DNA of 64,000 bases from Streptomyces malachitofuscus (GCF_014650055.1 NZ_BMUF01000004.1:233245-297244), one strand, 5' to 3'; positions 9,531-18,960 are shown, counted from the stretch's first letter. Notes: a model not told the origin generated them from the sequence alone. Program-made: numbers and translations.

Positions 9531-9563
9531 GAAGGTGCGGACGCCGACGGCGTCCGCACCTTC
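9531..9563. terminator. Strong bidirectional hairpin
   Basis: Perfect 15-bp arms (9531-9545 and 9549-9563) enclose a GAC loop, with a further complementary pair CACGAC/GTCGTG outside (9521-9526, 9565-9570). It sits between the stops of the convergent PA14-GH2 and GH43 genes and can serve both. Confidence 0.9.
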
Positions 9564-9577
9564 CGTCGTGCCGCGGG

Positions 9578-11080
9578 TCACTTCACGTAGCTCACCGCCA
9601 CGTTGTCGAACGTGGCCGCCGTGTTGAAGACCCGCACCCCGTTCGCACCCCGGGAGTAGGCGGTGTCGGTGACCGAGATCTTCGGCGTCCTCATGTCATC
9701 GACGTACACCTTGAGGGAGGAGCCGACGGCCGTCACCCGCAGCCTGTGCGTCGAGCCGGGCGTGATCCGCAGACGGGCGGTGCGCAGCGGGGTCCAGGAG
9801 TCGTTCACCCTGCCGAGCACGACCGTGCCGTTCCCGCTGATCCCCGCGTAGTAGCCGCTGTAGCCGTCGGTGCCGACCGTCGGCCGGGTCACCCGGAACA
9901 CGAGGCCGGCGTCCCCGCCGCGCGAGGTGACGGTGACGTCGGTGTCCTGGGTGAAGTCGGCGAAGTCGGTGTCGAGCACTGCCTTGCCGCCCGGCGAGCG
10001 GCCCGCCCGGTAGCGTCCGCCGGCCGCCGCCCACGACCCGCCGTAGGTCTTCCAGCCCAGCGCGTTGCCGTCGGCGAAGTTGTCGCGCACCTTCATCTCG
10101 ATCCGCTCGATCGTGCCATCGGGGCGGAAGTACATGCGGTCGTAGGCCAGTTGGCGATGGTTGCCGTCCGTCTCGCTGAGCGGGCGCCGGTGGTAGAAGA
10201 TGTACCAGATGTCGGTGCCGGGCACATTGACGACCGAGTTGTGGCCGGATCCCCTGGCGACCGCGGGGTCCTGGGCGAGCACCTTGTCGAGCTTCTCGAA
10301 GGGGCCGGTCGGCGAGTCGGAGATGGCGTACGACACCGAGTAGTCGGGCCCCGTCCAGCCCCCCTCGGACCACATCAGGTAGTACTTCCCGTTCCGTTTG
10401 AACATCTGCGAACCCTCGACGTAGTCGGCCGGGGTGATCTCCTTGTACGTCGATCCGTCGGCGAAGGTGCCGAGGCTGGTCATGTCGGGGTTGAGCTTGA
10501 CGACGTTCGCGTGCCCCCAGCCGCCGTAGTACATGTACGCCTGGCCGTCGTCGTCGATGAAGACGTCCTGGTCGATGGGCTGGGCGCCGTTGTGGAACCG
10601 CGAGATCAGTGGCCGGCCGATGGCGTCCTCGTACGGGCCCTCGGGACGGTCGGCGACGGCCACCCCGATCCCGCCGGGCTGGGAGTCGTTCTGGATGTCG
10701 TTGGCGGCGAAGTACAGGTAGTACTTGCCGTTGCGCTCGATGGGGGCGGGCGCCCACATCGCGCGCTCGGCCCAGGGGATGTCGGCCTTGGTGAGGACCT
10801 TGCTGTGCTTGGTCCAGTGGACCAGGTCGGTGGAGGAGAAGGCGTCGAGGTGCGTCTGCTCGTCGTAGGGGCGCGACGTGGTGGGGAAGACCCAGTAGGC
10901 GCCGTCGTGGACGGCGATGTCCGGGTCGGCGTACCAGCCGTCGACGAAGGGGTTGCCGGCCTCGGCGGTCGCGTAGTCGGGCGCGGCGACGGCGGCGGTG
11001 GGTGACATCGTTGTCACCAGCCCGCCGGCGAGCAGGGTGGCACAGCACCTGACGGCGAGTCCGGTCCTTCGGGCAGTCAT
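9578..11080 (-). CDS. Secreted GH43 glycosidase with C-terminal lectin-like domain
   Basis: A 500-residue exported protein. The signal peptide is about 1-35. The GH43 propeller shows WYADPDIAV (catalytic base), IDQDVFIDDDGQ (modulator Asp) and YVEGSQMFKRNG (acid Glu), the layout of alpha-L-arabinofuranosidase/xylosidase-type members. From about residue 330 a beta-sandwich follows (DNFADGNALGWKTYGGSW through FDNVAVSYVK), like the concanavalin-type modules appended to GH43 enzymes. ATG 11080 is preferred over an in-frame upstream ATG at 11143 because GGAG precedes it and the signal peptide then begins correctly. It lies 93 bases behind the AbfB-GH2 gene on the same strand, so co-transcription is likely. 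A possible intragenic operator lies at 11003-11016. Confidence 0.9.
   Translation of the reverse strand: MTARRTGLAVRCCATLLAGGLVTTMSPTAAVAAPDYATAEAGNPFVDGWYADPDIAVHDGAYWVFPTTSRPYDEQTHLDAFSSTDLVHWTKHSKVLTKADIPWAERAMWAPAPIERNGKYYLYFAANDIQNDSQPGGIGVAVADRPEGPYEDAIGRPLISRFHNGAQPIDQDVFIDDDGQAYMYYGGWGHANVVKLNPDMTSLGTFADGSTYKEITPADYVEGSQMFKRNGKYYLMWSEGGWTGPDYSVSYAISDSPTGPFEKLDKVLAQDPAVARGSGHNSVVNVPGTDIWYIFYHRRPLSETDGNHRQLAYDRMYFRPDGTIERIEMKVRDNFADGNALGWKTYGGSWAAAGGRYRAGRSPGGKAVLDTDFADFTQDTDVTVTSRGGDAGLVFRVTRPTVGTDGYSGYYAGISGNGTVVLGRVNDSWTPLRTARLRITPGSTHRLRVTAVGSSLKVYVDDMRTPKISVTDTAYSRGANGVRVFNTAATFDNVAVSYVK
11003..11016. promoter_or_regulatory. Possible intragenic LacI-type operator
   Basis: TGACATCGTTGTCA matches the site at 18488 (TTACATCGTTGGAA) at 11 of 14 positions and is CG-centred, with outer arms extended to GGTGACA/TGTCACC. 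It lies inside the signal-peptide codons of the GH43 gene, about 65 bases after its start. Chance occurrence in coding sequence is possible. Confidence 0.35.
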
Positions 11081-11173
11081 CGTCCAGAACTCCAATGGTG
11101 GTGGGGGAGCGGGTGCGGTGGCGGCCCGGGAAGCGGCCGCCACCGCTCGGTCACGCGGACGGCTTCGCCGCGC

Positions 11174-13531
11174 TCACGGGGCCCAGGGCGCTGCCACGGC
11201 CCACGTGGTGTCCTCCGTGAAGAGGGTGGGGTTGTCCCAGGTGCGGGTTCCGCCCGGGACGGCCAGCCACAACTCGGCGTTGTAGTGGCGCAGATACTGC
11301 TCGGGGAAGTTGTAGGCGGACAGCCTCACACCGCCGCCGGCGCCCCGGACCGGGCAGAATGTGGCGTCCGCGCGGAACAGGTCGCCGCTGCCGCCCTCCT
11401 TGTACACACGGGAGTTGCGGTGCCGCAGATACTCGCCGTGGTAGTTGCGTGACTCGAAGGAATAGCAGGAGCCGTCGGCCAGGCCGGGGACGACCCGCCA
11501 CGTCGCGTCGTTCTTCAGCAGCGTGTCGCTGCCGCCGGTGACGACCTCCGTGAACACCGCGCCGTCCTGGTGCCGGACGTACCGGTCGGTGTGGCCGGAG
11601 GTGGTCACCCGGAGCGAGACGAACTGCCCGGTGGGCAGCGTCACCGGGGCGGACGGTGAGCGGGAGGCGTCGATCAGGGCCCGGTTGGCGGCCCTGACCC
11701 GGGCCTCGTCGACCTTGACGACCTGACGGTCGTAGGTGAGCAGACCGTTGGCCTCGTTCTCGACATCGGTGATCTCGGTGTAGACCGAAGCGGACAGCCC
11801 CTTGGGCATCCGCACCTCACGGATGCCGTCCAGCAGCCCGGTCAGCCGGTCGTTGAGACGCGCCGTGTCCGGCTGGTCCTCGTAGCTGAAACCGCCGCCC
11901 GGATACCACTCGTGACCGGCCACCTTGTAGCCGAGCCCGCCGAACTCGCCGAGCACGGCCGCACGCGTGGCACTGGGCACCGTGGTGCCGGGACCGACGT
12001 ACACATGATGGTCGACGACATCGCCGTTGCCGCCGTCCACGGCCCCGCAGCAGTTGACGCCGCTCATGTTGTCCACCAGGCGGGACGGGTCGTACGCCTT
12101 GACCTCGTCGGCGATGCGCGCCTGGTCGTACTGGCCCCATCCCTCGTTCTGGTTGACCCACATCACCAGGGACGGCGCACTGCGGTGCTGGTCGATGATT
12201 CTGTCGTACTCGGCCTCCCACTGGGTGCGCGCGGCGGCGTCGGGGATGCGCTCCATGGACGGCATGTCCTGCCAGACCAGCAGCCCGAGCCGGTCGGCCC
12301 AGTAGAACCAGCGCTGTGGCTCCACCTTGATGTGCTTGCGCACCGTGTTGAAGCCGAGATCCTTGTGTTTCTGCAGGTCGAACCGGAGAGCGGCGTCGGT
12401 CGGAGCGGTGTAGATGCCGTCCGGCCAGTACCCCTGGTCGAGGGTGCCCGTCTGGAACACGAACTCCCCGTTCAGGACCGGGCGGAGGACACCGTCCACC
12501 CGCGCGAGCCCGATGGAGCGCATCCCGGTGTAGCTGCCGACGGAGTCGACCGCCGTACCGCCGGAGAGCAGCTCCACCCTCACGTCGTAGAGGAAGGGAT
12601 CGTCCGGCGACCACCGGTGCGCGTTGGGCACCGGGACGGTGAACTCGGCGCCGACCGGTCCGGTGGCCGTGCCGACCGCGGTACCGTCGCTTGACACGGT
12701 CACGCGGGCCCGGTGACCACTGGTTCCCGAGCCCCGTACGGTGACCTTCAGCCGGTTGGCGGCCAGGTCGGGCACCATGTCGAGGCGGGTGATGTGCGCG
12801 GCGGCCGTGGGCTCCAGCCACACGGTCTGCCAGATGCCGGACGCGGCCGTGTAGAAGATGCCACCACCGGGGTGCGGTGTCACGTCGTTGAGCCGCTGCT
12901 TGCCGACCGCCTGACCGCCCGTCTGGGTGGGGTCCCACACGGAGACGACGAGCGTGTTGGCACCGCTGGTCAGCAGGTCGGTGATGTCGTACGAGAAGGC
13001 GTCGAAGCCGCCGCTGTGGGGGGCACCGGCCTGGCGGTCGTTGACCCAGACGGTGGTACGCCAGTCACTGGCGCCGAAGTGCAGCTGGACGCGGCGGCCG
13101 TTCCAGCCCGCCGGGACGGTGAAGGTGCGCTTGTACCAGAGCTTGTCGTTCTGCGTGATCTTGCGCTGGATCCCCGAGAGCGCCGACTCGGCGACGAACG
13201 GGACGCGGATCTGCTCGGTGAACGACGCGGGCCGGCCGGCGTCCGCCGAGGTGACGGCGAAGTCCCAGATGCCGTTGAGGTTGGCCCAGTCGGGTCGGGT
13301 GAGCTGCGGACGTGGGTACTCCGGCAGGGGGTTGTCGACGGGGACCTGGCCGGTCCACGGGGTGGTCATCGGCGCGGGTTTCGGGGTCCATGCACGGGGC
13401 GCCGCGGCCGCCGTGCCGGGACCGGTGAGAGCCGTGCCGGCGAGCAGGACCAGCACGGCCGACAGGGCGGTGAGCCACCACCGCCGTCCGGACCGGGGGA
13501 GAGGCGGACGTGGGGCTGGTACTCGACGCAT
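11174..13531 (-). CDS. Secreted GH2 glycosidase with C-terminal AbfB (CBM42) domain
   Basis: A 785-residue exported enzyme. After a signal peptide (about 1-45) the GH2 modules begin at VDNPLPEYPRPQLTRPDW. The acid/base is E463 in NQNEGWGQYD and the nucleophile E529 in GEFGGLGY. The last about 140 residues are an AbfB/CBM42 beta-trefoil, seen from the repeats YVRHQDG, YLRHRNSRVY and YLRHYNAELW. CBM42 binds arabinofuranose side chains, so the enzyme probably works on arabinose-decorated polysaccharide. The start is ATG 13531, preceded by AAGGAG. An in-frame GTG at 13537 is overlapped by that site and rejected. It follows the sugar ABC operon on the same strand after a strong hairpin. Confidence 0.92.
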   Translation of the reverse strand: MRRVPAPRPPLPRSGRRWWLTALSAVLVLLAGTALTGPGTAAAAPRAWTPKPAPMTTPWTGQVPVDNPLPEYPRPQLTRPDWANLNGIWDFAVTSADAGRPASFTEQIRVPFVAESALSGIQRKITQNDKLWYKRTFTVPAGWNGRRVQLHFGASDWRTTVWVNDRQAGAPHSGGFDAFSYDITDLLTSGANTLVVSVWDPTQTGGQAVGKQRLNDVTPHPGGGIFYTAASGIWQTVWLEPTAAAHITRLDMVPDLAANRLKVTVRGSGTSGHRARVTVSSDGTAVGTATGPVGAEFTVPVPNAHRWSPDDPFLYDVRVELLSGGTAVDSVGSYTGMRSIGLARVDGVLRPVLNGEFVFQTGTLDQGYWPDGIYTAPTDAALRFDLQKHKDLGFNTVRKHIKVEPQRWFYWADRLGLLVWQDMPSMERIPDAAARTQWEAEYDRIIDQHRSAPSLVMWVNQNEGWGQYDQARIADEVKAYDPSRLVDNMSGVNCCGAVDGGNGDVVDHHVYVGPGTTVPSATRAAVLGEFGGLGYKVAGHEWYPGGGFSYEDQPDTARLNDRLTGLLDGIREVRMPKGLSASVYTEITDVENEANGLLTYDRQVVKVDEARVRAANRALIDASRSPSAPVTLPTGQFVSLRVTTSGHTDRYVRHQDGAVFTEVVTGGSDTLLKNDATWRVVPGLADGSCYSFESRNYHGEYLRHRNSRVYKEGGSGDLFRADATFCPVRGAGGGVRLSAYNFPEQYLRHYNAELWLAVPGGTRTWDNPTLFTEDTTWAVAAPWAP

Positions 13532-13615
13532 CGTCACTCCTTGGGAAGTGGGGGTGGGAGACGTGCGCGTGCGAGAAGCGGCCGGTCCGCTGGGAGCGTC
13601 ACCGGCCGCCTGGTA

Positions 13616-13660
13616 CCGGACGCGGCACCGGGAGTCCTGTCGGCCCGGTGCCGCGTCCGG
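13616..13660 (-). terminator. Hairpin between the ABC operon and the AbfB-GH2 gene
   Basis: Perfect 17-bp arms (13616-13632 and 13644-13660) with an 11-base loop begin five bases after the stop of the second permease gene. This is a strong factor-independent-type stem. If leaky, it would lower expression of the downstream glycosidases relative to the importer. Confidence 0.9.
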
Positions 13661-13664
13661 AGCT

Positions 13665-14702
13665 CTACATCAGTTGCCGGCGGCGGCCCAGCCAGGTCTG
13701 GGCGACGACCACGACGGCCAGGAAGGCACCGCTGACGACCTGCTGGTAGGAGGAGTCGAGGGAGCCGATCTGGTTGATGACGTTCTGGATCACCTTGAGC
13801 AGCAGCACACCGACCAGGGCACCGCTGACGTAGCCGAGTCCGCCGGTGAGCAGGGTGCCTCCGATGACGACGGCGGCGATGGCCTCCAGTTCCATGCCGT
13901 TGCCGAGGATGGTGACGCCCGAGGCGAGCCATGCCGCGTTGAGCGCGCCGGCCAGCCCGGCCAGCACCCCGCTCATGGTGTAGACGAGGATCTTGGTACG
14001 GGCCACCGGCGCGCCCATCAGCGCCGCCGCGTCCTCGTTGCCGCCGACCGCGTACACGTGCTGGCCGAACCGCGTGCGGCGCAGGACGACCGCCCCGGCG
14101 ACGAACAGCCCCAGGGTGATCCACACGGGGTTGCCGAGACCGAGAGTGCTGCCCTGCCCCAGTTCGGCGAGGAAGGAACCCTTGCCGATCAGATAGGTGT
14201 TGGCGCCCTCGTCGGTGAGGGCCAGCATCAGACCGCGCGCCCCCAGCATGGCGGCCAGCGTGACGATGAACGGGGCCAGCCGGGAGCGGGCCACGAGCAG
14301 GCCGTTGACCACGCCGATCGCCCCGCACACCACCAGCGGCAGCAGCAGGGCCACCAGCGTTCCGTGCCGTGACCCCCAGGCCGCCAGGACCCCGCCCAGC
14401 GCGAACAGCGATCCGACCGACAGGTCGATGCCCCCGGTGATGATCACGAAGGTCATGCCCAGTGCGACGATCGCGAGGAAGGCCGAACTCGTCGCCATGT
14501 TGCTGATGTTGTCACCGGTGGCGAAGGAGTCGAAGCTGAACGACGCCACGAGGGAGACGACCACCAGCACGGCCAGCGCGCCGTGCTGCTGGACCAGCGC
14601 GCTCACCCGCTCGGAGCGGGCGGAACCCAGGGGCTCGCCGGCCGGTGCCGGGCTCTTGTCATTCGTCGCGGTCACCGGGGCGTCCGTCTTCGTGGCGGTC
14701 AT
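13665..14702 (-). CDS. Sugar ABC transporter permease, YjfF/RbsC type
   Basis: A 345-residue integral membrane protein of the ribose/galactofuranose importer permease family. Its hydrophobic segments include the family signature GMTFVIITGGIDLSVGSLFAL and, near the C terminus, AIAAVVIGGTLLTGGLGYVSGALVG. It is the second of two permeases in a four-gene set with a double ATPase and a binding lipoprotein. This is the YtfQ-YtfR-YtfT-YjfF arrangement, in which two different permeases form a heterodimer. The start is placed at ATG 14702, whose ATGA overlaps the stop of the preceding permease gene. A longer reading from 14738 is possible but would overlap its neighbour further. Confidence 0.93.
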   Translation of the reverse strand: MTATKTDAPVTATNDKSPAPAGEPLGSARSERVSALVQQHGALAVLVVVSLVASFSFDSFATGDNISNMATSSAFLAIVALGMTFVIITGGIDLSVGSLFALGGVLAAWGSRHGTLVALLLPLVVCGAIGVVNGLLVARSRLAPFIVTLAAMLGARGLMLALTDEGANTYLIGKGSFLAELGQGSTLGLGNPVWITLGLFVAGAVVLRRTRFGQHVYAVGGNEDAAALMGAPVARTKILVYTMSGVLAGLAGALNAAWLASGVTILGNGMELEAIAAVVIGGTLLTGGLGYVSGALVGVLLLKVIQNVINQIGSLDSSYQQVVSGAFLAVVVVAQTWLGRRRQLM

Positions 14703-15661
14703 CGCTTCCCCCGTCCCCGTGCCGCGTAGACCGCGCACACGATCACTATGGCCTGCGCGATCTGGGTCCAGGAGGGCGGCAGATCGTGCTTGATGAGGGT
14801 GGCGGTGAGCAACTGGATGAGGACGGCTCCCGCCACGGTCCCGGCGATGTTCACCCGGCCGCCGGTCAGCGGCGTCCCGCCGACCACGACGGCGGTGATG
14901 GCGGACAGCTCCATGAGGTTGCCCAGCGAGGTCGGGTCGCTGGCCTGGAGCCGTGCCGTGGCCAGGACGCCGGCCACGGCGGCGAGCAGCGCGCAGACGA
15001 CGTACACCACGATCAGCACGCGACGCACCGGCAGACCGGCGAGCTGCGCCGCGGGACGGCTGTCACCGATGGCGAGGAGCTGCCGTCCGAAGGTGGTGCG
15101 GCGGACGACGAAGGCCACCAGCCCCGCCAGCACGGCGGCGATCAGGATGAGATACGGAATGCCCAGCACGTCGCCGGAGCCCAGGGAGGCCAGTGCGGGG
15201 TTGCGCAGGTCCTCCAGCTGCGGCAGCAGCACCAGGGCGAGACCCCGGCCGCCGACCATGAGCGCCAGTGTCGCCACGATCGGCTGCACGCCGATGAACG
15301 CGACCAGGGCACCGTTGGCGAACCCGACGGCGGCGGCGAACACCGCCACCACGAGCAGCGCGGGCACGAGGCCGTAACCGAGGTAGAGGGCCGTCACCGA
15401 GGCCGCCAGGGCCATCACCGCACCGACCGAGAGGTCGACACCCTCGGTGCCGATCACCAGGGCCATGCCGAGGGCGACGATGATGACGGGGGCGACCTGC
15501 ACGGCCTGGGTGCGGAAGTTCTCCGCGGACAGGAAGTGCGGGGTGATGACGGTGTTGACCACGAGCAGCAGAGCCACGCCGGCGTAGACGCCGTAGGTCT
15601 GCAGCCACTGCAGGATGCGGGTCCGGTCCAGCGGGACGGTCTTGAGGGCGGCTTCAGCCAT
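14699..15661 (-). CDS. Sugar ABC transporter permease, YtfT/RbsC type
   Basis: A 320-residue membrane permease with the family blocks ALGMALVIGTEGVDLSVGAV and AVVVGGTPLTGGRVNIAGTV. Note TEGVDLSVG here, against the more usual TGGIDLSVG of the partner permease. It pairs with the 13665 gene product to form the membrane channel of a monosaccharide importer. Its ATG at 15661 lies eight bases inside the end of the ATPase gene, and its stop overlaps the next start by four bases, so the operon is translationally coupled. Confidence 0.93.
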   Translation of the reverse strand: MAEAALKTVPLDRTRILQWLQTYGVYAGVALLLVVNTVITPHFLSAENFRTQAVQVAPVIIVALGMALVIGTEGVDLSVGAVMALAASVTALYLGYGLVPALLVVAVFAAAVGFANGALVAFIGVQPIVATLALMVGGRGLALVLLPQLEDLRNPALASLGSGDVLGIPYLILIAAVLAGLVAFVVRRTTFGRQLLAIGDSRPAAQLAGLPVRRVLIVVYVVCALLAAVAGVLATARLQASDPTSLGNLMELSAITAVVVGGTPLTGGRVNIAGTVAGAVLIQLLTATLIKHDLPPSWTQIAQAIVIVCAVYAARGRGKR

Positions 15662-17213
15662 CGGTGGCCGCCTCCTCGACCGCGTCCCGGTCCGGGGCGT
15701 GCCCGGCGATGGTCCGCATCAGCTTGTCCTCGGTGACCTCGTCGCCGGCCAGCTCGCCGACGACGGCACCGTCCTTCAGTACGACCACGCGGTCGGACCC
15801 TTCGATCAGTTCCTCCAGATCGGAGGAGATGAGCAGGACGCCCAGGCCGTCCGCGGCCAGTTCGTCCACGAGTTTCTGCACCTCGGCCTTGGCGCCGACG
15901 TCGATGCCCCGGGTGGGCTCGTCCAGGAGCAGCACCTTCGGGTTCATCGCCAGCCAGCGGGCGAGCAGCACCTTCTGCTGGTTGCCGCCCGACAGTTCGC
16001 CGACCTTCTGCTGCGGCGAGGACGCCTTGATGCGCAGCCGCTCGATGAAGGTGTCCACGATGCTGTCGACGCGCGCCTCGGAGACCAGCCCGAACCGGGA
16101 GAGCCGGGGCAGGACGGCCAGCGAGATGTTCTCGCGGACCGACAGACCGGGCACGATGCCCTCGCTCTTGCGGTCCTCCGGCAGCAGGCTGATGCCCGCG
16201 CGGATGGCCGCGGGCGTGGAGCCGCGGCGCAGCGGGGCCCCGGCCACCATCACGGTGCCCGAAGTCGTCGGGAGCGCACCGGAGATGGCCTTCGCGGTTT
16301 CGGTGCGGCCGGAACCGAGCAGCCCGCCGAGGCCGACGACCTCCCCGGGCCGGATGCTCACGGAGACGCCGTGCAACTGGTGCGGAACCGTCAGTTCGCT
16401 CGCCTCCAGCACAGGTTGGCCGTCGGTGGCGTGATGGTCGCCGGTGAACTTGGTCAGGCCCTCCTTGCGGACCTCTCCCAGCTCGCGGCCGAGCATGGTG
16501 GACACCAGGGAGAGCCGGTCGAGTTCGGCGAGGCGGCCGTGGTGGACACGGCGGCCGTCGCGCAGCACGGTGACCGTGTCGCACACCGCGTACAGCTCGT
16601 CGAGACGGTGACTGACGTAGATGACGGCGATGCCCTCGTCACGCAGTCGGCGGATGACCGAGAACAGGGTCTCGACCTCCCGCGGCTCGAGGGAGGAGGT
16701 CGGTTCGTCCATGATGACGATCCGTGCCTCGCTCGCCACGGCGCGGGCCAGCGCGACCATCTGCTGTGCGCCGACGCCGAGACTGCGCAGCGGCCGGCGC
16801 ACGTCCACCCGGACGCCGTAGGCACGCAGCGCCTCCTCGGCCTCCCGGTTCATCCGGGCGAAGTCCAGCAGACCGAGGCGGTTGCGCGGCTCGCGGCCCA
16901 GGAAGAGGTTACGGGCCACGCTCAGCAGCGGGATGAGGTTGACCTCTTGGTAGATGGTCGAGATCCCGGCCCGCTGGGCCTCCAGCGGGGTGGCGAAGGA
17001 GACGTCACGCCCGAGGAAAACGATGTCACCGGCGTCGGGCCGGTGGACTCCGGTGAGGAGCTTGATGAGGGTCGACTTGCCGGCACCGTTCTCGCCGATC
17101 AGGGCGTGGACCTCACCGGCGTGCAGGGTCAGGTCCACGTCGTCCAGGGCCCGGACGCCGGGGAAGGTCTTGCTCAGTCCGCGGACGGCGAGGACTTCGG
17201 CGGGGGGAGCCAC
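15654..17213 (-). CDS. Sugar ABC transporter ATP-binding protein with two nucleotide-binding domains
   Basis: A 519-residue duplicated ATPase of the RbsA/YtfR/MglA class that energises monosaccharide import. The first domain has the intact Walker A IGENGAGKSTLIK and Walker B IVIMDEPTSSLEP. The second has a degenerate P-loop LGGLLGSGRTETAK, as usual in this family, signature LSGGNQQK and Walker B VLLLDEPTRGIDVG. It starts with GTG 17213 behind GGAGG. The gene lies 68 bases after the binding-protein gene and overlaps the first permease gene by eight bases. Confidence 0.96.
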   Translation of the reverse strand: MAPPAEVLAVRGLSKTFPGVRALDDVDLTLHAGEVHALIGENGAGKSTLIKLLTGVHRPDAGDIVFLGRDVSFATPLEAQRAGISTIYQEVNLIPLLSVARNLFLGREPRNRLGLLDFARMNREAEEALRAYGVRVDVRRPLRSLGVGAQQMVALARAVASEARIVIMDEPTSSLEPREVETLFSVIRRLRDEGIAVIYVSHRLDELYAVCDTVTVLRDGRRVHHGRLAELDRLSLVSTMLGRELGEVRKEGLTKFTGDHHATDGQPVLEASELTVPHQLHGVSVSIRPGEVVGLGGLLGSGRTETAKAISGALPTTSGTVMVAGAPLRRGSTPAAIRAGISLLPEDRKSEGIVPGLSVRENISLAVLPRLSRFGLVSEARVDSIVDTFIERLRIKASSPQQKVGELSGGNQQKVLLARWLAMNPKVLLLDEPTRGIDVGAKAEVQKLVDELAADGLGVLLISSDLEELIEGSDRVVVLKDGAVVGELAGDEVTEDKLMRTIAGHAPDRDAVEEAATDG

Positions 17214-17281
17214 CTGTGCCTCCAGGAAGAAAGTGGTGACGGACGGACGAGGGGCCCGGGAGCCGGGCCCCCGCGGCGGAC

Positions 17282-18376
17282 TCAGTAGGCCTTGCCGAGG
17301 TCCTGCTCGGCGTTGTCGGCGTTGTAGGCGCTGTCCTGGATGATGATGTCCTGGTGGACTTCCTTGCCCTGGGTGAAGTCGTCCAGCGTCTGGAACGCCA
17401 ACGGGCCGAACCTCGGGTTGGACTCGATGACGCCGCTGATCCAGCCGTCGACGACGCCCTGTACGGCGTTGCGCGTGCCGTCCACCGTGACGATCTTGAC
17501 GTCACCGGCCTTCTTGCCGGCGCCCTTCAGCGCGGCGACCGCACCCAGGCCCATCTCGTCGTTCTCCGCGTAGATGCCCTTGATGCCGGGCTTCGACTGG
17601 ATGAGCTGCTCGGTGACCTGCTGGCCCTTCTCACGGGTGAAGTCACCGGTCTGCTCGAAGACCACCTTGAGGTCGGGTGCCTTCTCGGCCACGCGCTCCT
17701 TGAACCCCTTGGTGCGCTCGGTGGTGACGTTGTTGCCGGCCGAGCCCAGCAGGATCGCGACCTCGCCCTTGCCGCCGGTGGCCTCGATCATCTGGTCGGC
17801 TGCGCGCCGGCCCTGCTCGACGAAGTCGGAGGCGATGAAGGAGACGTAGTCCTTGCAGGCCGTGGCGTTGATCTTGCGGTCGATGGTGACGATCGGGACC
17901 TTCTTGGCGGCGGCCGCCTGGAGCACCGGGTCCCAGCCGTCGGAGTTGAGGGGGGCGATCACCAGCAGATCCGCGCCCTTGGCGAGCAGGTCCTGGACAT
18001 CGCTGATCTGCTTGGAGAACTGCGACTGGGCGTTGGCCGTCAGCAGCTTGACGCCTCTCTTGTCCGCCTCGTCCTTGATGGACTGCGTCTCGGCGATGCG
18101 GAAGGGGTTGGCCTCCTTCTCCGACTGGGAGAAGCCGACCGTGGCGTCCTTCAGGTCGATCTTCTTGCCGCCGTAGGCGTCGACGGTGCAGGTCTCGCTG
18201 CCCGGCTTCGGTGTGACGACCTGCTGCTCGGCCCCGGCGGCCGCCGGGGACTTCTTGCTGTCCGCCGCGTCGTCCTCCGACTTGGCGCAGGACGTCGCGG
18301 TCAGGGCCACGGCGGCGGCCAAGGCCACGACCACGGGACGGGCGATGAGGAGAGAACGGTGAGTGGTGCGCTGCAT
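17282..18376 (-). CDS. Sugar-binding lipoprotein of ABC transporter, YtfQ-like
   Basis: A 364-residue periplasmic-binding-protein-type lipoprotein. The N-terminal hydrophobic stretch ends in a lipobox-like ALTATSC with the acylated cysteine near residue 30. The mature protein starts VGFSQSEKEANPFRIAETQS and continues with NAQSQFSKQISDVQ and YAENDEMGLGAVAALK. From memory these follow Escherichia coli YtfQ, the galactofuranose-binding protein, more closely than RbsB. With the two permeases and double ATPase this supports a furanose importer, for galactofuranose or arabinofuranose. ATG 18376 is chosen because the signal peptide starts there. Its upstream region holds an unusual LacI-type site. 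Confidence 0.9.
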   Translation of the reverse strand: MQRTTHRSLLIARPVVVALAAAVALTATSCAKSEDDAADSKKSPAAAGAEQQVVTPKPGSETCTVDAYGGKKIDLKDATVGFSQSEKEANPFRIAETQSIKDEADKRGVKLLTANAQSQFSKQISDVQDLLAKGADLLVIAPLNSDGWDPVLQAAAAKKVPIVTIDRKINATACKDYVSFIASDFVEQGRRAADQMIEATGGKGEVAILLGSAGNNVTTERTKGFKERVAEKAPDLKVVFEQTGDFTREKGQQVTEQLIQSKPGIKGIYAENDEMGLGAVAALKGAGKKAGDVKIVTVDGTRNAVQGVVDGWISGVIESNPRFGPLAFQTLDDFTQGKEVHQDIIIQDSAYNADNAEQDLGKAY

Positions 18377-18487
18377 GGTGACCCCGATCCGGGTGACGCT
18401 GAAAAGGGAACTGGGGAGCCGAAGGACGCGCGAAGTGGAGCTGCTCCCCCTGTGCACGGCGGCGTCCGGTGCGCCGCAAGGAGGTTT

Positions 18488-18513
18488 TTACATCGTTGGA
18501 AGGATGCTGTAAA
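18488..18513. promoter_or_regulatory. Hybrid LacI-type operator upstream of the YtfQ-like gene
   Basis: TTACATCGTTGGAA (18488-18501) combines the left half of the ATCGAT-class site with the right half of the AACGTT-class site. An outer inverted repeat TTTACA (18487-18492) and TGTAAA (18508-18513) frames it. It lies about 112 bases before the lipoprotein start. About 90 bases further upstream the palindrome AAGCGCTT (18586-18593) is another LacI-like core. Confidence 0.65.
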
Positions 18514-18786
18514 CCCCTTGCGCACAAGGTGGGAAGGGGAGGGGGCGGGAACCGTGCGGTGGGCGGTGGGGCCGGACGGTGTGGGAAGCGCTTGCAGTGG
18601 GGGTGCGAACCCCGGCGGCTTCTCATCTGCTTGTGAGCACACGGTGCTTGGGGTTCACGGCTCGCGCGGCCGTACGGGTCGGTACCGGCTGGCGGTGGGG
18701 TTGCGTGCCCCGGCGCTGCTGGGGTGCCCGGTGGTGACGCGGGCCAGAGGTGTTTGCGCAGCCCGGCGTCGGCGGGGTGCCGTCGC

Positions 18787-18960
18787 GCCCACCCGTGCCG
18801 CCCCAGCGGCACGACTGCCCGCGGTCAGCGCCTACGGGCGCGCTGAGGGAGGCGGACTGCCTGCGGTCGGCGCTTGCGGGTGCCGCCCGGGCCCACCCGT
18901 GCCGTCCCCGGGGTGCCTCCCAGCTCCGTGAGGCGCTGGGGGAGGCGTGACTGCCTGCGG
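18787..18960. repeat. Degenerate tandem intergenic repeats
   Basis: The 28-base units at 18813-18840 and 18855-18882 match closely (GACTGCCcGCGGTCaGCGCc type), with a third partial copy at 18949-18960. CCCACCCGTGCCG occurs at 18789 and 18892. The units can fold on themselves. Similar elements are common between Streptomyces genes. The 659-base gap 18377-19035 otherwise holds only the operator region near 18488-18593 and no convincing gene. Confidence 0.65.

Noticed and set aside
18787..18960. CRISPR array in the repetitive gap before LacI 1
   Set aside because: The units are degenerate, unequal in spacing and self-complementary, with no cas genes. They look like ordinary intergenic repeats.
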